The notes below the pieces were generated by a model. That model was not told where the DNA came from. It saw nothing but the letters and a program-made list of their open reading frames with translations, and ran no database searches. Position numbers and translations under genes: made by a program. DNA of 64,000 nt from Lithodes maja (Eukaryota; Arthropoda; Malacostraca; Decapoda; Lithodidae): NCBI GenBank assembly GCA_037953745.1, contig JBAKBP010007165.1:1-64000 (forward strand). Reading direction: 5' to 3'. Positions 29,441 through 39,787 of the stretch are shown piece by piece (positions within the stretch are counted from its first letter, which is position 1; every line of letters starts with the position of its first letter).

Positions 29441-32392
29441 ATGGATACTAGCCCAAAAAGTGATTCCCTTGTGTCCGATTCCACACTCCCTTCGACGCCT
29501 GCCCATGTTCGTCGCGCCCTAACGCGAATGCACGCACAAGATGCGTTGACTCCCGGAGGTATTGAAATAGCTTTGAGGAGTTATGAACGTGGTGAAGGCA
29601 AAAAAAGTGGTGATGACTTGGGCAGTGATAGCTCCGAGTCTTACGAGTCTCACTATAGTGAGGATTTTGACGATATAGAAGAAATCCGTGAAAGAGACGC
29701 GCTTTTTATTGGATTTGAGCATGACGATGAAAGTGATGATAGTACTGAACGTGACATAGTTGTGCAAGGTGATGAGAGTCTAGTGAGAGTGAGCGAATGG
29801 GACAGCACTAGGTCGACTACCAAGTTTAGGTTGAGTGACACGACACCTAGCCCTTCGCCAGCTAAATCCCCATTCAAGATACGTTTCTATAAGAAACAAG
29901 TGCTCAAAAAGGCGGCCGCGGCAGCCAGGAAAGAGGCCCTAAAAGTTGGTGAGGGAGCAGTGCGTGAGGGTGCCAGTGAGGCTGCGCGTGAGGCCGAGGT
30001 TGACCCGCCATTGTCTTCCTTATCTACCCACGCCACCCAAGTTGCCCCAGGCTCCCGCCATTCTTCCCCACCACCACCAGCACTGCCTAGGGTTGAGGAA
30101 CCCCCACTTTCGGCCTATTTACCCCCTATTTCCCCCGAGAGGAGACATACTACTAAAGAAAAGGGAAAAGGGAGAAAATATGTCAAAAAAGGAGCTACAA
30201 GTAGGCGCTCTTTGTTCGAGGCTCCCGCGGCTTCCACCCCTGCGGCTTCCACCCCTGCCGCTCCCAGCCATACGCCCCCGCAAGTTTCCCCAGGGTCCAC
30301 CCCACCTCTCCAGCCTACAACAGAGGTTCCTCATGATGTGTTTGACCTCGCATCCATACCTGCACCTACAGACACTGAACCAGTGCTGTCTAAGACTCGT
30401 CGTAGGCCAAGGAGCCCCGAACCTCTGTATGAAGATGACAGAGCCTCATCTCCCACTCCTTCCCCACCTCGCCGACCTACACGCCGCCCACGCATCATTC
30501 GTTCCCCGCAAGAATATGAGGGGGGCTCTGAAGATGAAGGGCACCTCACAGACGACTCTGGCCATGATTACCTGGGTCCACCGTCAGGGCAAGATGACGG
30601 CTCTGACGACAACGACGATGACGAATTTATGGACATCGACGACCCTCAACCCAGACGCTTTGCCCAGGGCCGTCGTGCTCCTGGCCGCCCTGGCCGCCTG
30701 GCTGGCCGCCGGGCTGGGCCTGGGCGCCGTCGCGCTCCTGGCCGCCCTAGGGTTCGCGCCGCCAAAGTTCGTGGGCGTGCTGCCCCCGCTGTAGCTCCTC
30801 GTCAGCGTCGCCAGAAGGACGGATTTTATGTTTTCAACTGGCAGGATGTGGCTGCTGATGAAGTCATTGACCCTGATGTAACCCCTTTTGATGAGGTACA
30901 GGATGCTCCAGGAGTTACCCCAAGTTTTCCTGCAGGCCCCAATGCTCGACCACATGAGCTTTTTGAGGCTTTTTTTGATAAGGAGGTTACTGACTTTGTC
31001 ATAAAAGAGACAAATAAGCATTACCAAATCCAGGTTAACTTTTTTGGCAAGGTGACCAAGGGCCACATGAAGCGGTGGACCCCAGTGACTCATCCCGAGT
31101 TCATGGTGTTCCTGGCAATCACCATGCTAATGCCTCATGTGAAGAAGCACAGGTTGGCTGACTATTGGATCACCAAAGATCTAATATCCACCCCTGCCTT
31201 CGGGAAATACATCTCTCGGGACCGGTACCTCGACATCCTCGGAGCGCTCCATCTTGTCACCAACACCGACATGCATCTCCCTGACAAACTGTGGAAAATT
31301 AGGACGTTGTACGAGATGATGAGAGAACGTTTCACGTCCTACTTCATGCCCTTCTGCAACGTCTGTATTGACGAGTCTCTTGTGCTGTTCCGGGGAAAGC
31401 TGAGCTTCAGGCAGTACATCCCCTCAAAGAGACATCGCTTTGGTATAAAGTTCTTTGTGCTGTGCGATTGCCAAACTGGCTATGTCCTGGACTTCCTGGT
31501 CTACAGCGGGAAGGAAGGGGACGTGGCAATAGACCCCCTCATTGGCTTTGGCGGAGCAGTGGTTCAAGCCATGATGAACCGGTACTTCGAAAAGAATCAC
31601 GTCCTCTACACGGACAACTACTACACGTCCCCCACTCTCTCAAAGTACCTCCATGAGCGCCAGACGGGGACTGTAGGCACAGTACGAGGGAAAAGGAAGG
31701 GCATGCCAAGTTTCCCTCCTAAAACAAAGAAAGGCGATGTCTTCAAGAAGAAGTCGGGACCCATTCTGGCTATCCACTGGCACGACCAGCGGAAGGTCAA
31801 CATCCTGAGCACCGTCCACAAGGGGGAAATGGTTGAGACTGGCAAGGTGGATCGCCGCACCAAAGTCAGGGTGACCAAGCCCGATGCTGTCCTGGACTAC
31901 AACATCAATATGAGGCTGGTGGACAAGTCCGACATGCAGATAGGCTTCATCGACTGTCTGCGTACCTCGTGCAGATGGTACAAAAAGTTCTTTCTGCACA
32001 TGGTGGACATGTCAATGCTGAATGCCTATAATATCTACAGGCTTCGGAATCCGCGCACACCCAGGAAGTTCAGTAGCCTGCGGAGGTTCCAAAAACAGGT
32101 GTTGGTGGAGCTCCTGGACAGGTATGCTATGCCACAGAGGGCAGTGGCACAACCTGGGCGCCCCGTTCAGGACCGCATGCAGGCTGCACAGTTTGTAAGT
32201 GTGCACAAGCTCGGTTACCTGCCTCTGGAACGAGATGGAGTCACCATTAGCAGAAGGCGGTGCCATGTCTGCTGGAACAGCCAGGTGAGGCCGAGGAAGC
32301 AGAAAAAGACCACCATGCAGTGTGTGGAGTGCCGACTGTCACTATGTGCTATACCGTGCTTTGCTGAATACCACAGCAAGCAGGAGTACTAA
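29441..32392 (+). CDS. piggyBac-like transposase, 983 aa, intact
   Basis: Second member of the same family as the gene at 493-3165. The start at 29441 is chosen because its leader (CTACCCTGCCGCCAAC) aligns with the leader of the first copy; in-frame Mets at 29357 and 29411 are also inside the element. Residues 1-540 form a long acidic, Pro/Ser-rich region with GRPGR / PGRPRV segments like AT-hooks near 440-480. The catalytic domain has CIDES (D644), LYTDNYY (D725) and LVDKSD (D828, D831). The C-terminal Cys/His cluster is RRCHVC...CVEC...CAIPCF..YH. With intact ORF, both TIRs and TTAA sites, the element has all parts a mobile piggyBac needs, though activity cannot be judged from sequence. Confidence 0.95.
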   Translation: MDTSPKSDSLVSDSTLPSTPAHVRRALTRMHAQDALTPGGIEIALRSYERGEGKKSGDDLGSDSSESYESHYSEDFDDIEEIRERDALFIGFEHDDESDDSTERDIVVQGDESLVRVSEWDSTRSTTKFRLSDTTPSPSPAKSPFKIRFYKKQVLKKAAAAARKEALKVGEGAVREGASEAAREAEVDPPLSSLSTHATQVAPGSRHSSPPPPALPRVEEPPLSAYLPPISPERRHTTKEKGKGRKYVKKGATSRRSLFEAPAASTPAASTPAAPSHTPPQVSPGSTPPLQPTTEVPHDVFDLASIPAPTDTEPVLSKTRRRPRSPEPLYEDDRASSPTPSPPRRPTRRPRIIRSPQEYEGGSEDEGHLTDDSGHDYLGPPSGQDDGSDDNDDDEFMDIDDPQPRRFAQGRRAPGRPGRLAGRRAGPGRRRAPGRPRVRAAKVRGRAAPAVAPRQRRQKDGFYVFNWQDVAADEVIDPDVTPFDEVQDAPGVTPSFPAGPNARPHELFEAFFDKEVTDFVIKETNKHYQIQVNFFGKVTKGHMKRWTPVTHPEFMVFLAITMLMPHVKKHRLADYWITKDLISTPAFGKYISRDRYLDILGALHLVTNTDMHLPDKLWKIRTLYEMMRERFTSYFMPFCNVCIDESLVLFRGKLSFRQYIPSKRHRFGIKFFVLCDCQTGYVLDFLVYSGKEGDVAIDPLIGFGGAVVQAMMNRYFEKNHVLYTDNYYTSPTLSKYLHERQTGTVGTVRGKRKGMPSFPPKTKKGDVFKKKSGPILAIHWHDQRKVNILSTVHKGEMVETGKVDRRTKVRVTKPDAVLDYNINMRLVDKSDMQIGFIDCLRTSCRWYKKFFLHMVDMSMLNAYNIYRLRNPRTPRKFSSLRRFQKQVLVELLDRYAMPQRAVAQPGRPVQDRMQAAQFVSVHKLGYLPLERDGVTISRRRCHVCWNSQVRPRKQKKTTMQCVECRLSLCAIPCFAEYHSKQEY

Positions 32393-32571
32393 CTAATAAT
32401 CATAGTGAAAGTACCAAAGACTGACAATATGTATGTATATAGGCAACAAGTGGAAATAAAACAATGTACAGGTGTATTGTGATAAAAAAGTCATGTATTA
32501 TGAAAACATATATAAATAAGTGAAAAAAGACACAATAAATTGTATATAAAACGTTTACAAAGCATATAACT

Positions 32572-33080
32572 AAGTGAAAGTGACACATGACATAATATTA
32601 GATGGCCAAAGTATAATAAACACCTGTGATAACGAATAATCAGTGCCTAATATAACAATAACCTACCTCAATTACTAATAAAATGTACCGTATCAAGTGA
32701 AAATGAGCATTATCAGTGAAAGTGACACTCTCTCAAGCATATTTACCAAAGTGAAAGTGACACACGAACTAATATTAGATGGCCAAAGTATAATAAACAC
32801 CTGTGATAACGAATAATCAGTGCCTAATATAACAATAACCTACCTCAATTACTAATAAAATGTACCGTATCAAGTGAAAATGAGCATTATCAGTGACAGT
32901 GACACTCTCTAAAGCATATTTGTCAAAGTGAAAGTGACACAAGACCTAAGATTTGATGGCCAAAGTATAATAAACACCTGTGATAACGAATAATCAGTGC
33001 CTAATATAACAATAACCTACCTCAATTACTCATAAAAACTACGGTATCGAGTGAAAATGTGAAATATTAGTGAAAATGAT
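32572..33080. repeat. Subterminal tandem array of piggyBac 2
   Basis: Nearly three units of 176-178 bp starting at 32572, 32750 and 32926. Each has three AGTGAAARTGA motifs. It lies between the transposase stop and the right TIR. Confidence 0.92.
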
Positions 33081-33466
33081 AGCCTAATACACATATTTTA
33101 TATAATTGGACTACAAATAACTATAATAACATCACTATCAATACATAAAATCGCCTCCGGGAGGTAAAAAGTTTGGCGCGACGAGCCGCGGCCTGGGCCA
33201 AGGCGACGCATCCGAACGCGGGATGATTTTCACGCATAAAAATCACTCCACTTCCCGCGCTCACCATTATGCAATCACTTGGGCTAGAGACCTCTACTCA
33301 ACGGCATTCTACACATGAAGGTTTGTGCTACATTTTTCTGTTTTTTTTATAACTTTGTGTAATGTATTTCAGGAGTAACATGTGAGTCAACTTGTACCAA
33401 AATTCCTGAAAACCCCCGGACACAGAGTACAGTTACGATATTCCCTAGCCGGGGTCGGAGGGTTAA

Positions 33467-33640
33467 AGGGCTCCAATTCTCAGGGTCCGGGACCACTCTC
33501 ACGTTCCCTCACCCCTTTCTCTGTCTCGATCGATGAGTAGAAGAATTTTACAAGGAGATGAAGATTCCTAGCCCCCTGCCCCCCAGAAGGAAAAGTAGTA
33601 CAGTACTGTACAGTAAAAGAGACAGACAGAAACAGCTAAG
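33467..33640 (+). repeat. Repeat family X, right part of copy 1
   Basis: Continues the repeat interrupted at 29252: CTCCAATTCTCAGGGTCC, then TTTTACAAGGAGATGAAGAT and CCTAGCCCCCTGCC; the last part also occurs at 43125-43215. Confidence 0.75.
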
Positions 33641-33697
33641 GTTGGCTAGAGGATGCCAAACCTCACTCTGGATAGGACCAGCCCTCACCCAACTAGG

Positions 33698-33850
33698 TTA
33701 ATTGTATATGCATTTTAGCTGCTAATCTCAGTTTTGAGGAAAATACTCTGTACAATTACAAAACTAGGTTGATAATATATGCATTTTGGCTGCTAATCTC
33801 AGTTATAAGGAAAATATTCTGGACAATTGATAAACTAGGTTAATTATATA
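33698..33850 (+). repeat. Repeat unit V, two tandem copies
   Basis: Units of ~73 bp begin at ACTAGGTTAATTGTATATGC (33698), again at 33772, and partly at 33835; see 29082-29142. Confidence 0.8.
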
Positions 33851-33854
33851 TGTT

Positions 33855-34165
33855 ATTATATATGTGGTGTGGAGGTAGATGTGCTGGAAAGTGTGAAAAG
33901 GAACACCTTGAGATGGTTCGGCCATATGGAACGTATGGGAAGCGAGAGAATGACTAAGAGGGTGTACGAGAGCGAGGTGGAAGGACAGAGGGGGAGGTAA
34001 ACCGAATGAGAGGTGGAGTGAAGAAGTATATGGATGAAGGCGGTGCTGGTTGGGAGGAGGGGCATCGACTGACTGGGGACAGATGTACATAGGGGCGTTT
34101 CGTTCGTGGCCACCCCTTCGGGGATCACGGCGTCAGGCAATAGATAGACAGATAGATAGAATTAT
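33855..34165 (+). pseudogene. RTE-like LINE 3'-end fragment
   Basis: Matches the last ~290 bp of the LINE at 47045-50256 (GGTGTGGAGGTAGATGTGCT ... GGCCACCCCTTCGGGGATCA) with small deletions, and ends in the (GATA)n tail. Confidence 0.88.
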
Positions 34166-34329
34166 ACTGTACAGTATATGCATTTGGTATGCAGCAATTT
34201 AATGATAAGAGGATCCTCATGGTGTTCTATGTATATATAATTGTAAATATGTATAAATAAATCAAATAGTTTCAAAGATTTATATTTACTTATTGATATA
34301 CCGGTACACTCAAAATGATTGAACTAAGT

Positions 34330-34418
34330 TGGGTGAATAGATACAAGTCCATGAACATGGAGGGAGCTGCACCAAGGGATCAGACCATATGGTCTGATCT
34401 TGAAAAAAAAAAAAAAAA
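34330..34418 (+). repeat. Short poly(A)-ended repeat with a 22 bp perfect palindrome
   Basis: GATCAGACCAT and its reverse complement are joined directly (34378-34399), then CTTG and 16 A (34403-34418). It looks like the 3' end of a retroposon whose family I do not recognise. Confidence 0.5.
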
Positions 34419-34679
34419 TACAAGTGAGGCAGCTCTGAGCAGGGCTGCCTTGAGTGTGGCGCCACCATTTACGACATGAAACTGGAACCCGCACTTCGTG
34501 TGGAGCACTCGGTCTTTAAATTTGTGTAGGCCTATGTACATGATGCAGATGGTGCAGTTTTAACCACCATGCACTCCCTACTCAATAGCTGGGCTAAGGT
34601 GGGTGCCCTGAGGATCAGGGGCTTCAGTGTACAGTTGGCCACAGATTGCTAGACCACGCCTCCACCACAGCACTGGCGT

Positions 34680-36115
34680 CTGCCAAAGGACAGGTTCCTG
34701 TTGAATGGAAAAGAGCTAATATCATTCCGATATACAAGAATGGAAACCCTGTGGACCCTTTAAACTATAGACCACTTTTACTTACTAGTATTGTATGCAA
34801 AGGTTTGTGAAAAGCTAATTAGGAAGAGATGGATGAAAATGTTGGAGAGAAAGAAGATAATAACCCCAAAGCAATTTGGATTCAGAGAAGGGACATCTTG
34901 TGTTACCAGTTTGCTATGTTATTTCAGTAGGGTGATAGATGTACTCCAAGAAAGAGGCGGATGGGTGGACTGTGTCTAGTTAGACCTTTCCAAAGCATTC
35001 GATAAGGTACCACATAAGAGATTGTTATCTAAGCTTGAGACGCTAGGATGTGTCCGGGGGAGTTTGCCTGAAATGGATGTGAGGAGAGCTATTTAACAGA
35101 TAGGGAAATGAGGGACCAACATTAGAGGAACTTACTCATCGTGGCAAGAAAGTTGAGAGTGGTGTGCCGCAGGGATCTGTGTTCATGTTCCTTATGTACG
35201 TGAATGACCTGCCGATAGGCATGTCATTCACGTACATGTCAATGTTTGCAGATGACGTTTAAATTATGAGACAAATAACAAATAAAAGTAGTTGTGAGGA
35301 GCTGCAAGGGGATTTAGATAAAATATACGAATGGAGCACCAAGTGGAAAATTAAATTTAATATAAGTAAATGCCATGTGTTAAATATGGGAAGAAGTGTG
35401 AATAGACCAAATTGGGAGTACAGGATGGGAGATAATATAATTAGCAAGGCCGAAAAAGAAAAGGATTTAGGGTTGATTATACAAGATAACTTGTCGCCAG
35501 AGAAACAATTAACAAGCTCTTTAGCGGAATGTATGCAATGGCCGGGAATATGAAAGTTGCTCTGAACTACTTGGATGAGACCATGGTAGCGAAAATTATA
35601 AAAAGTATGATTAGACCAAGATTGGAGTATGCAGCAGTGGTGTGGTCCCCGCATCTTAAGAAGCATATTCACAAGTTAGAAAGAATCCAGAGAGCAGTTA
35701 CTAGATTGGTTCCAAGTCTAAGAGAACTGCCATATGAAGGGAGGCTAGACAAATTAAATCTACCGAGTCTAAAAGAGAGGAGAGAGAGGGGAGACATGAT
35801 AATGATGTACAAATGCACCCGAGGGCTGGAGAGGCTGGATAGGGAGGATATATTAATTATGGATACAGGAATAACTTAGAGGCCACAGCTACAAAGTAAA
35901 AAGACCTACCTGCAAGAATGATATCAGGAAGTTTAGCTTCCCCTATAGATGTATTGACAAATGGAATAGGCTGGAGGAGGAGGTGGTAGGGGCAAGGAAC
36001 ATCCATATTTTCAAAAGAAAATTGGATGAAAGTAGACTGAGAGACGGGACAACACGAGCTTAGCTCAACTTCTGTAAACTACAATTAGGTAAATACAAAT
36101 AGGTAAATACACTGG
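34680..36115 (+). pseudogene. CR1-like LINE, RT domain, multiple breaks
   Basis: Same subfamily group as 25576-26463 but longer. Readable blocks: NYRPLLLTSIVCK, QFGFREGTSCVTSL, LDLSKAFDKVPHKRLL after a stop, SGVPQGSVFMF, MFADDV followed by a stop, KAEKEKDLGL, RPRLEYAAVVWSPHLKKHIH and LNLPSLKERRERGD. At least five stops or frameshifts. It ends with two ACAATTAGGTAAATAC-type repeats (36085-36115). The endonuclease is missing. Confidence 0.85.
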
Positions 36116-36190
36116 CTGGCCTTACACTCGTACGCTTGATCTCATAGTTTGCAGGCGAGTGCACTACCAACCGCGCTACGGCTTGCAGCG
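36116..36190 (-). mobile_element. tRNA-like SINE head, degenerate
   Basis: On the minus strand GCCGTAGCGCGGTTGGTAGT resembles a tRNA 5' half with an A box, followed by GCACTCGCCTGCAAACTATG and a weak B box (GATCAAGCGTACGAG). Partial and decayed. Confidence 0.45.
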
Positions 36191-36199
36191 TATGTATAT

Positions 36200-36964
36200 A
36201 TAGTAGGGTCCCCATTTGTGCGTGTTCGAGTTGTGCGTTTCACAAGTTGTGTGAGCTACCAAAAATATTAATTTAATAATTCCAAACTGTGCTAATATTG
36301 TTCGAAGTGTGCGAGCGCCGGAATAAAGGTAAGCAAATCCGTGGAGAAACCCAAATGTACGAGTTTCTTCACAGCTGTGCGAGATACGTCATGCGTCACA
36401 GCCAGCTTGGGTACCGGGTGGGAGGGAGTAGTCGGCAATATTTTTTTGCCCCTACTCTAGTGCACGCATAGCTCCGTGAAAAATTTGTATACCTTGAGTG
36501 GCTGACCATCACACTGGAACTAAAGCAGAAAGTTATTGAGTTAAAGGATGCTGGAAAAGGAAATTCAGTTGTAGCCAGGCAGTTGGGACTTACCGAGTTG
36601 AATGTTAGATCAATTTATAAGAAAAACGGAGACGGGGGCAGAGACTGGGCTGGGGCCGGGGTAGCATAGCTGCACTCGCCCTGCCTCGGGGGGTTTGCCT
36701 CAGAGCCCCCTAGCTTAATGTGAGTAAACAATGACTTATTATTGTTTAATTATTGCTTACTTTTATTTATATTATGTATTATTATGAATATGTGTCAGTT
36801 AGTGTTGTTTTGTATAGGTAATATGAAGTTGAACCCCTAAACTCGGGACCATCCATCCACCAAATTAATTATTTCCCATAAGATACATGTTTCGAGTTGT
36901 ACGATTTCGAGTTGTGCACCCTCATTCATCCACCAAATTCTCGCACAATTGGGGACCCTACTTG
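36200..36964 (+). mobile_element. pogo/Tigger-type MITE (765 bp) with remnant of transposase
   Basis: Terminal inverted repeats GTAGGGTCCCCATTTGTGCG on the left and CGCACAATTGGGGACCCTAC on the right, next to TA. An inner segment codes for a helix-turn-helix of Tigger transposase. Confidence 0.8.
36502..36633 (+). pseudogene. Tigger-like transposase, psq/CENP-B N-terminal helix-turn-helix remnant
   Basis: Translation gives LTLELKQ-type text (here LTITLELKQKVIELKDAG) then NSVVARQLGL and VRSIYKKNGD. These are the first two helices of the DNA-binding domain of Tigger/jerky/CENP-B proteins. The rest of the transposase is absent. It shows how the MITE arose: by internal deletion of an autonomous Tigger. 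Confidence 0.8.
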
Positions 36965-37130
36965 TACAATATGTATTTACAGTATATTTTTTACATGAAA
37001 TTATCCATTTGAAAGTGGCCATTCGAGAATACTCTAATTATATTTTACAGTACAGTATTCAGCTTTACCAATACAGATTTTGAAGAGAATATATTAAAAG
37101 AACATGTTTAGTTTTGGAATCCTGGTAGTA

Positions 37131-37496
37131 AAGTAGGGTCTCACATAAAACGAGTATATGGTCGATAAACGAGGGCGTTTTATGCGATTTCGTTTTATGT
37201 GAACACAGCATTTTGGTGGCCCAATATCGTCAATGTTCACTGGAAGCGTAAATTTCCGTCAGGAGCGTACGATATTTCGTACGTTTTGTACGATATTTCG
37301 GCGTTCTATATGAAAGCGTACGATATTTTGTACGATATTTCGGCGCTCTATATGAAAACTCCTCGGATTTGCCCCACTTTGGCGGCGGACTCGTTTTATG
37401 TGATCACATTCGTTCTGATCGAATTTTAATATTTTAGGTCGCTCGTTTTAATCGAGACTCGTTTTATGCGAACACGTTTTATGCGGGACCCTACTG
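37131..37496. mobile_element. Tc1/mariner (Tigger-like) MITE (366 bp)
   Basis: TA at 37129-37130 and 37497-37498. Ends AAGTAGGGTCTCACATAAAA and the inverted TTTTATGCGGGACCCTACTG. TTTTATG/CATAAAA words recur inside. A short internal duplication (CGTACGATATTTCG / TACGATATTTCGGCG) lies at 37264-37350. Confidence 0.85.
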
Positions 37497-37557
37497 TATA
37501 TAACAGTACTGTAAAGAATTCCCGGCGTACATGTACTGTACATGCTGTACATCTGTA

Positions 37558-38740
37558 CATGCACGATATAACTACACCCAATACGCCCCAAATAAACTTA
37601 GCCTCCTATGCAGATGACATAGCACTCACATGCACACACCATGACCCAAAAAGGGCAACAGATCTCCTTCAACCCTATCTCAACACACTACATGGCTGGT
37701 GCACTACAAACAGACTTAATCTAGCCCCAGCCAAATCCACCGCAACCCTGCTCACAAGTTGGACAGGAGAACACGAATACATCCCTCAACTCACCATAAA
37801 CAACACACCCCTAACACATACACACACACCCAAAATCCTAGGAGTAACATATGATACTCATATGACATTCAAACAGCACACCACAAACATTAAAAATAAG
37901 CTGACACCCAGACTTAACGCCCTCAGGTCACTTGCTCACACAAAATTTGGACACAACAAAGAAACTACCACCACAGTATATAAACAATACATAAGATCAG
38001 TGATGGAATACACAAGCCCAGCCTGGGCTTCTAACCTAGCTGAAACACATCATAAGACCTTACAGACTATTCAAAACAAAGCCCTGAAGATCATTACAGG
38101 CTGCACAGCTACTGCACCCACAGATCACCTACATCAAGAAACCAAAATCCTCAAAGTCAAAGACCATCTGGACATGAGAGGCACTCAATTCCTGGCAGCA
38201 GCCTCCACAAACCAAGACCACCCACTAAACTACATGGCAACACACCCACAGACACCAAGAAATATCAAAACAACACCCAGCACACGGTATCACACACAAT
38301 TATTGTCCTCTCTCCCTCCCTGCCCACCCCGAACCAACTTCCAGAAGCACATCCATACTCATATCTCTCACCGATCCATCCACTCACTCACAGACAACAC
38401 GCAGCTGCATGCACGACCTCCCGAAATCCATCCTTCCGAATCCTCCCTTCCTCGCGAGGACAGAGTCCACCTGGCCAGGCTGAGATGCGGACACCATCCA
38501 GCTCTCCTGAGCTATCAGAAGAGACTGGATGACTCCGTTGTCGACGCCTGCCCGGGATGTAACACAGCACCCCATACCATTAAACACATCATAGAAGACT
38601 GCATTTCACACAACCACTTACGCCAACAACACAATCTACACTCAATGAGAGCTCTGTGGGAAAGCCCGATCGTGGCCATGGCCTTCCTCAGGGACTCGGG
38701 GCTGTTCGGCCAGGCAGCTTAGGGAACAACAACTGTAAAG
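37558..38740 (+). pseudogene. Jockey-like LINE 3' part: end of RT and C-terminal zinc cluster
   Basis: Open frame through to the stop at 38722 (the frame itself opens at 37466 inside MITE sequence). Coding similarity begins with the RT active site, SYADDIAL, then LNLAPAKS, LGVTYDTHMTF, YIRSVMEYTSPAWA, LQTIQNKALKIITG and, at the end, LARLRCGHH and a zinc-binding CPGC...HTIKHIIEDC. The upstream endonuclease and most of the RT are gone. The 3' end reads GGGAACAACAACTG; a relative with a longer (CAA)n tail is at 28355. Base composition is strongly AC-rich compared with its neighbours. Confidence 0.82.
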
Positions 38741-39362
38741 AATATGAATTTGTACCTAAAATGTTTATGTAAATATATATTAGTTTCAAATAAACATACA
38801 AGGAACCATATTGTGTTGTCCTTCTACTGTACATCTACAGTATCGGCTCTGGGCTCACAGCCTGCCACTGTCTCCCACGATGGCACCGATTCTGGCTCAT
38901 CCGCTGTAGGGATTGTGCATGATAGCAAGTGTGGTTGCTCCGCCTTTTTTAAGGGATATCACACCCTCTTTGACGCCTTCTGACCACAGCGATCCATTAC
39001 CACCCGAGTTAACACTTTTCTTGCCACCCGCGTCGCCCCAACTGACGCTACATCCCATGGATCTGAGTGCTTGTGTGTTGTCCATCTTCGCAGCATTCGT
39101 CTTCAGCCTGATACACTACTCAGTACTCACTATATTACAGTCACAATTATCTGACATTCAGTCACAACTTCCATCAGCCGCTCCTATCCCCGACTCAACA
39201 GCGATTCTATGTAGTGGTTAAGTCATCTGATTAGTCAACTGATAATTAAAAGGAACTACGCTCGCAATTCATTCATACTACTGTATTATATTTTCATACA
39301 TAAGATGATGATGAGGAACAGAACATATATTGGGCAACTGTATGCATGTATATACTCAGGCG
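38741..39362. other. Unassigned sequence
   Basis: A frame at 38913-39221 has a hydrophobic stretch but no recognisable domain and no supporting context; not called a gene. Confidence 0.35.
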
Positions 39363-39412
39363 ACAGACCTATGAGAGTTCAGTATGGAGCTCAGTGGTCT
39401 GGTTAATCTGCT
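39363..39412 (+). repeat. Repeat family P, 3'-end fragment
   Basis: CCTATGAGAGTTC ... GGAGCTCAGTGGTCTGGTTA recurs at 50614-50667 and at the end of 58200-58870. Confidence 0.7.
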
Positions 39413-39419
39413 CTACATA

Positions 39420-39560
39420 ACTAACTAACCAACTATATACTCAGGCACAATAACCCCATAGCTGAGGGTGGCCGAGCTGAGACAGAGCCCAAACAAAAAC
39501 AACATTTAAAGTTCCAATTCTTAGGGTTCAGGACCAATTTTGCATTTCCCCTCCCCTTTC
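39420..39560 (+). repeat. Repeat family X, uninterrupted copy (empty piggyBac site)
   Basis: ATATACTCAGGCACA ... GGGTGGCCGAGCTGAGACAG ... ACAACATTTAAAGTTCCAAT and TTAGGGTTCAGGACC. At TTTAAAG the sequence is continuous where the copy at 29.2/33.5 kb holds the piggyBac. Confidence 0.82.
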
Positions 39561-39787
39561 TGTCTTGTCTTAAAATGCCCCAGAACGAGAAGCCCACCAC
39601 AGAAGCCACGAGCGAACACCACACAGAAACACCCGAAAAAAAGGCCCACAGAACGAAAAGACCAGGTGACCGAGCCAACCAGTTCAGACAGGCCGAAGCC
39701 CGCAGGGTTAAGCACCTCCAAACCACACCTGCCTACCCCTTCTAAACACTGACCTTTCCCACACCTCGCGTATACACTACCCCTCGT

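Larger units (their letters stand above)
29257..33462 (+). mobile_element. Complete piggyBac-type transposon (4206 bp)
   Basis: TTAA target duplications at 29253-29256 and 33463-33466. Terminal inverted repeats CCCTTCGACCCCGG (29257-29270) and CCGGGGTCGGAGGG (33449-33462) match at 13 of 14. It holds an intact transposase and a tandem array downstream. A relative of the pre-insertion site is in this window: ACAACATTTAAAGTTCCAAT at 39500-39519. Confidence 0.97.

Noticed and set aside
30119..31093. Frames on both strands inside the piggyBac 2 transposase
   Set aside because: Overlap the Pro/Arg-rich N-terminal region of the transposase; GC-rich composition opens alternative frames.
38913..39221. 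Small membrane protein gene
   Set aside because: One hydrophobic stretch in a 102-codon frame without homology or context; expected by chance.
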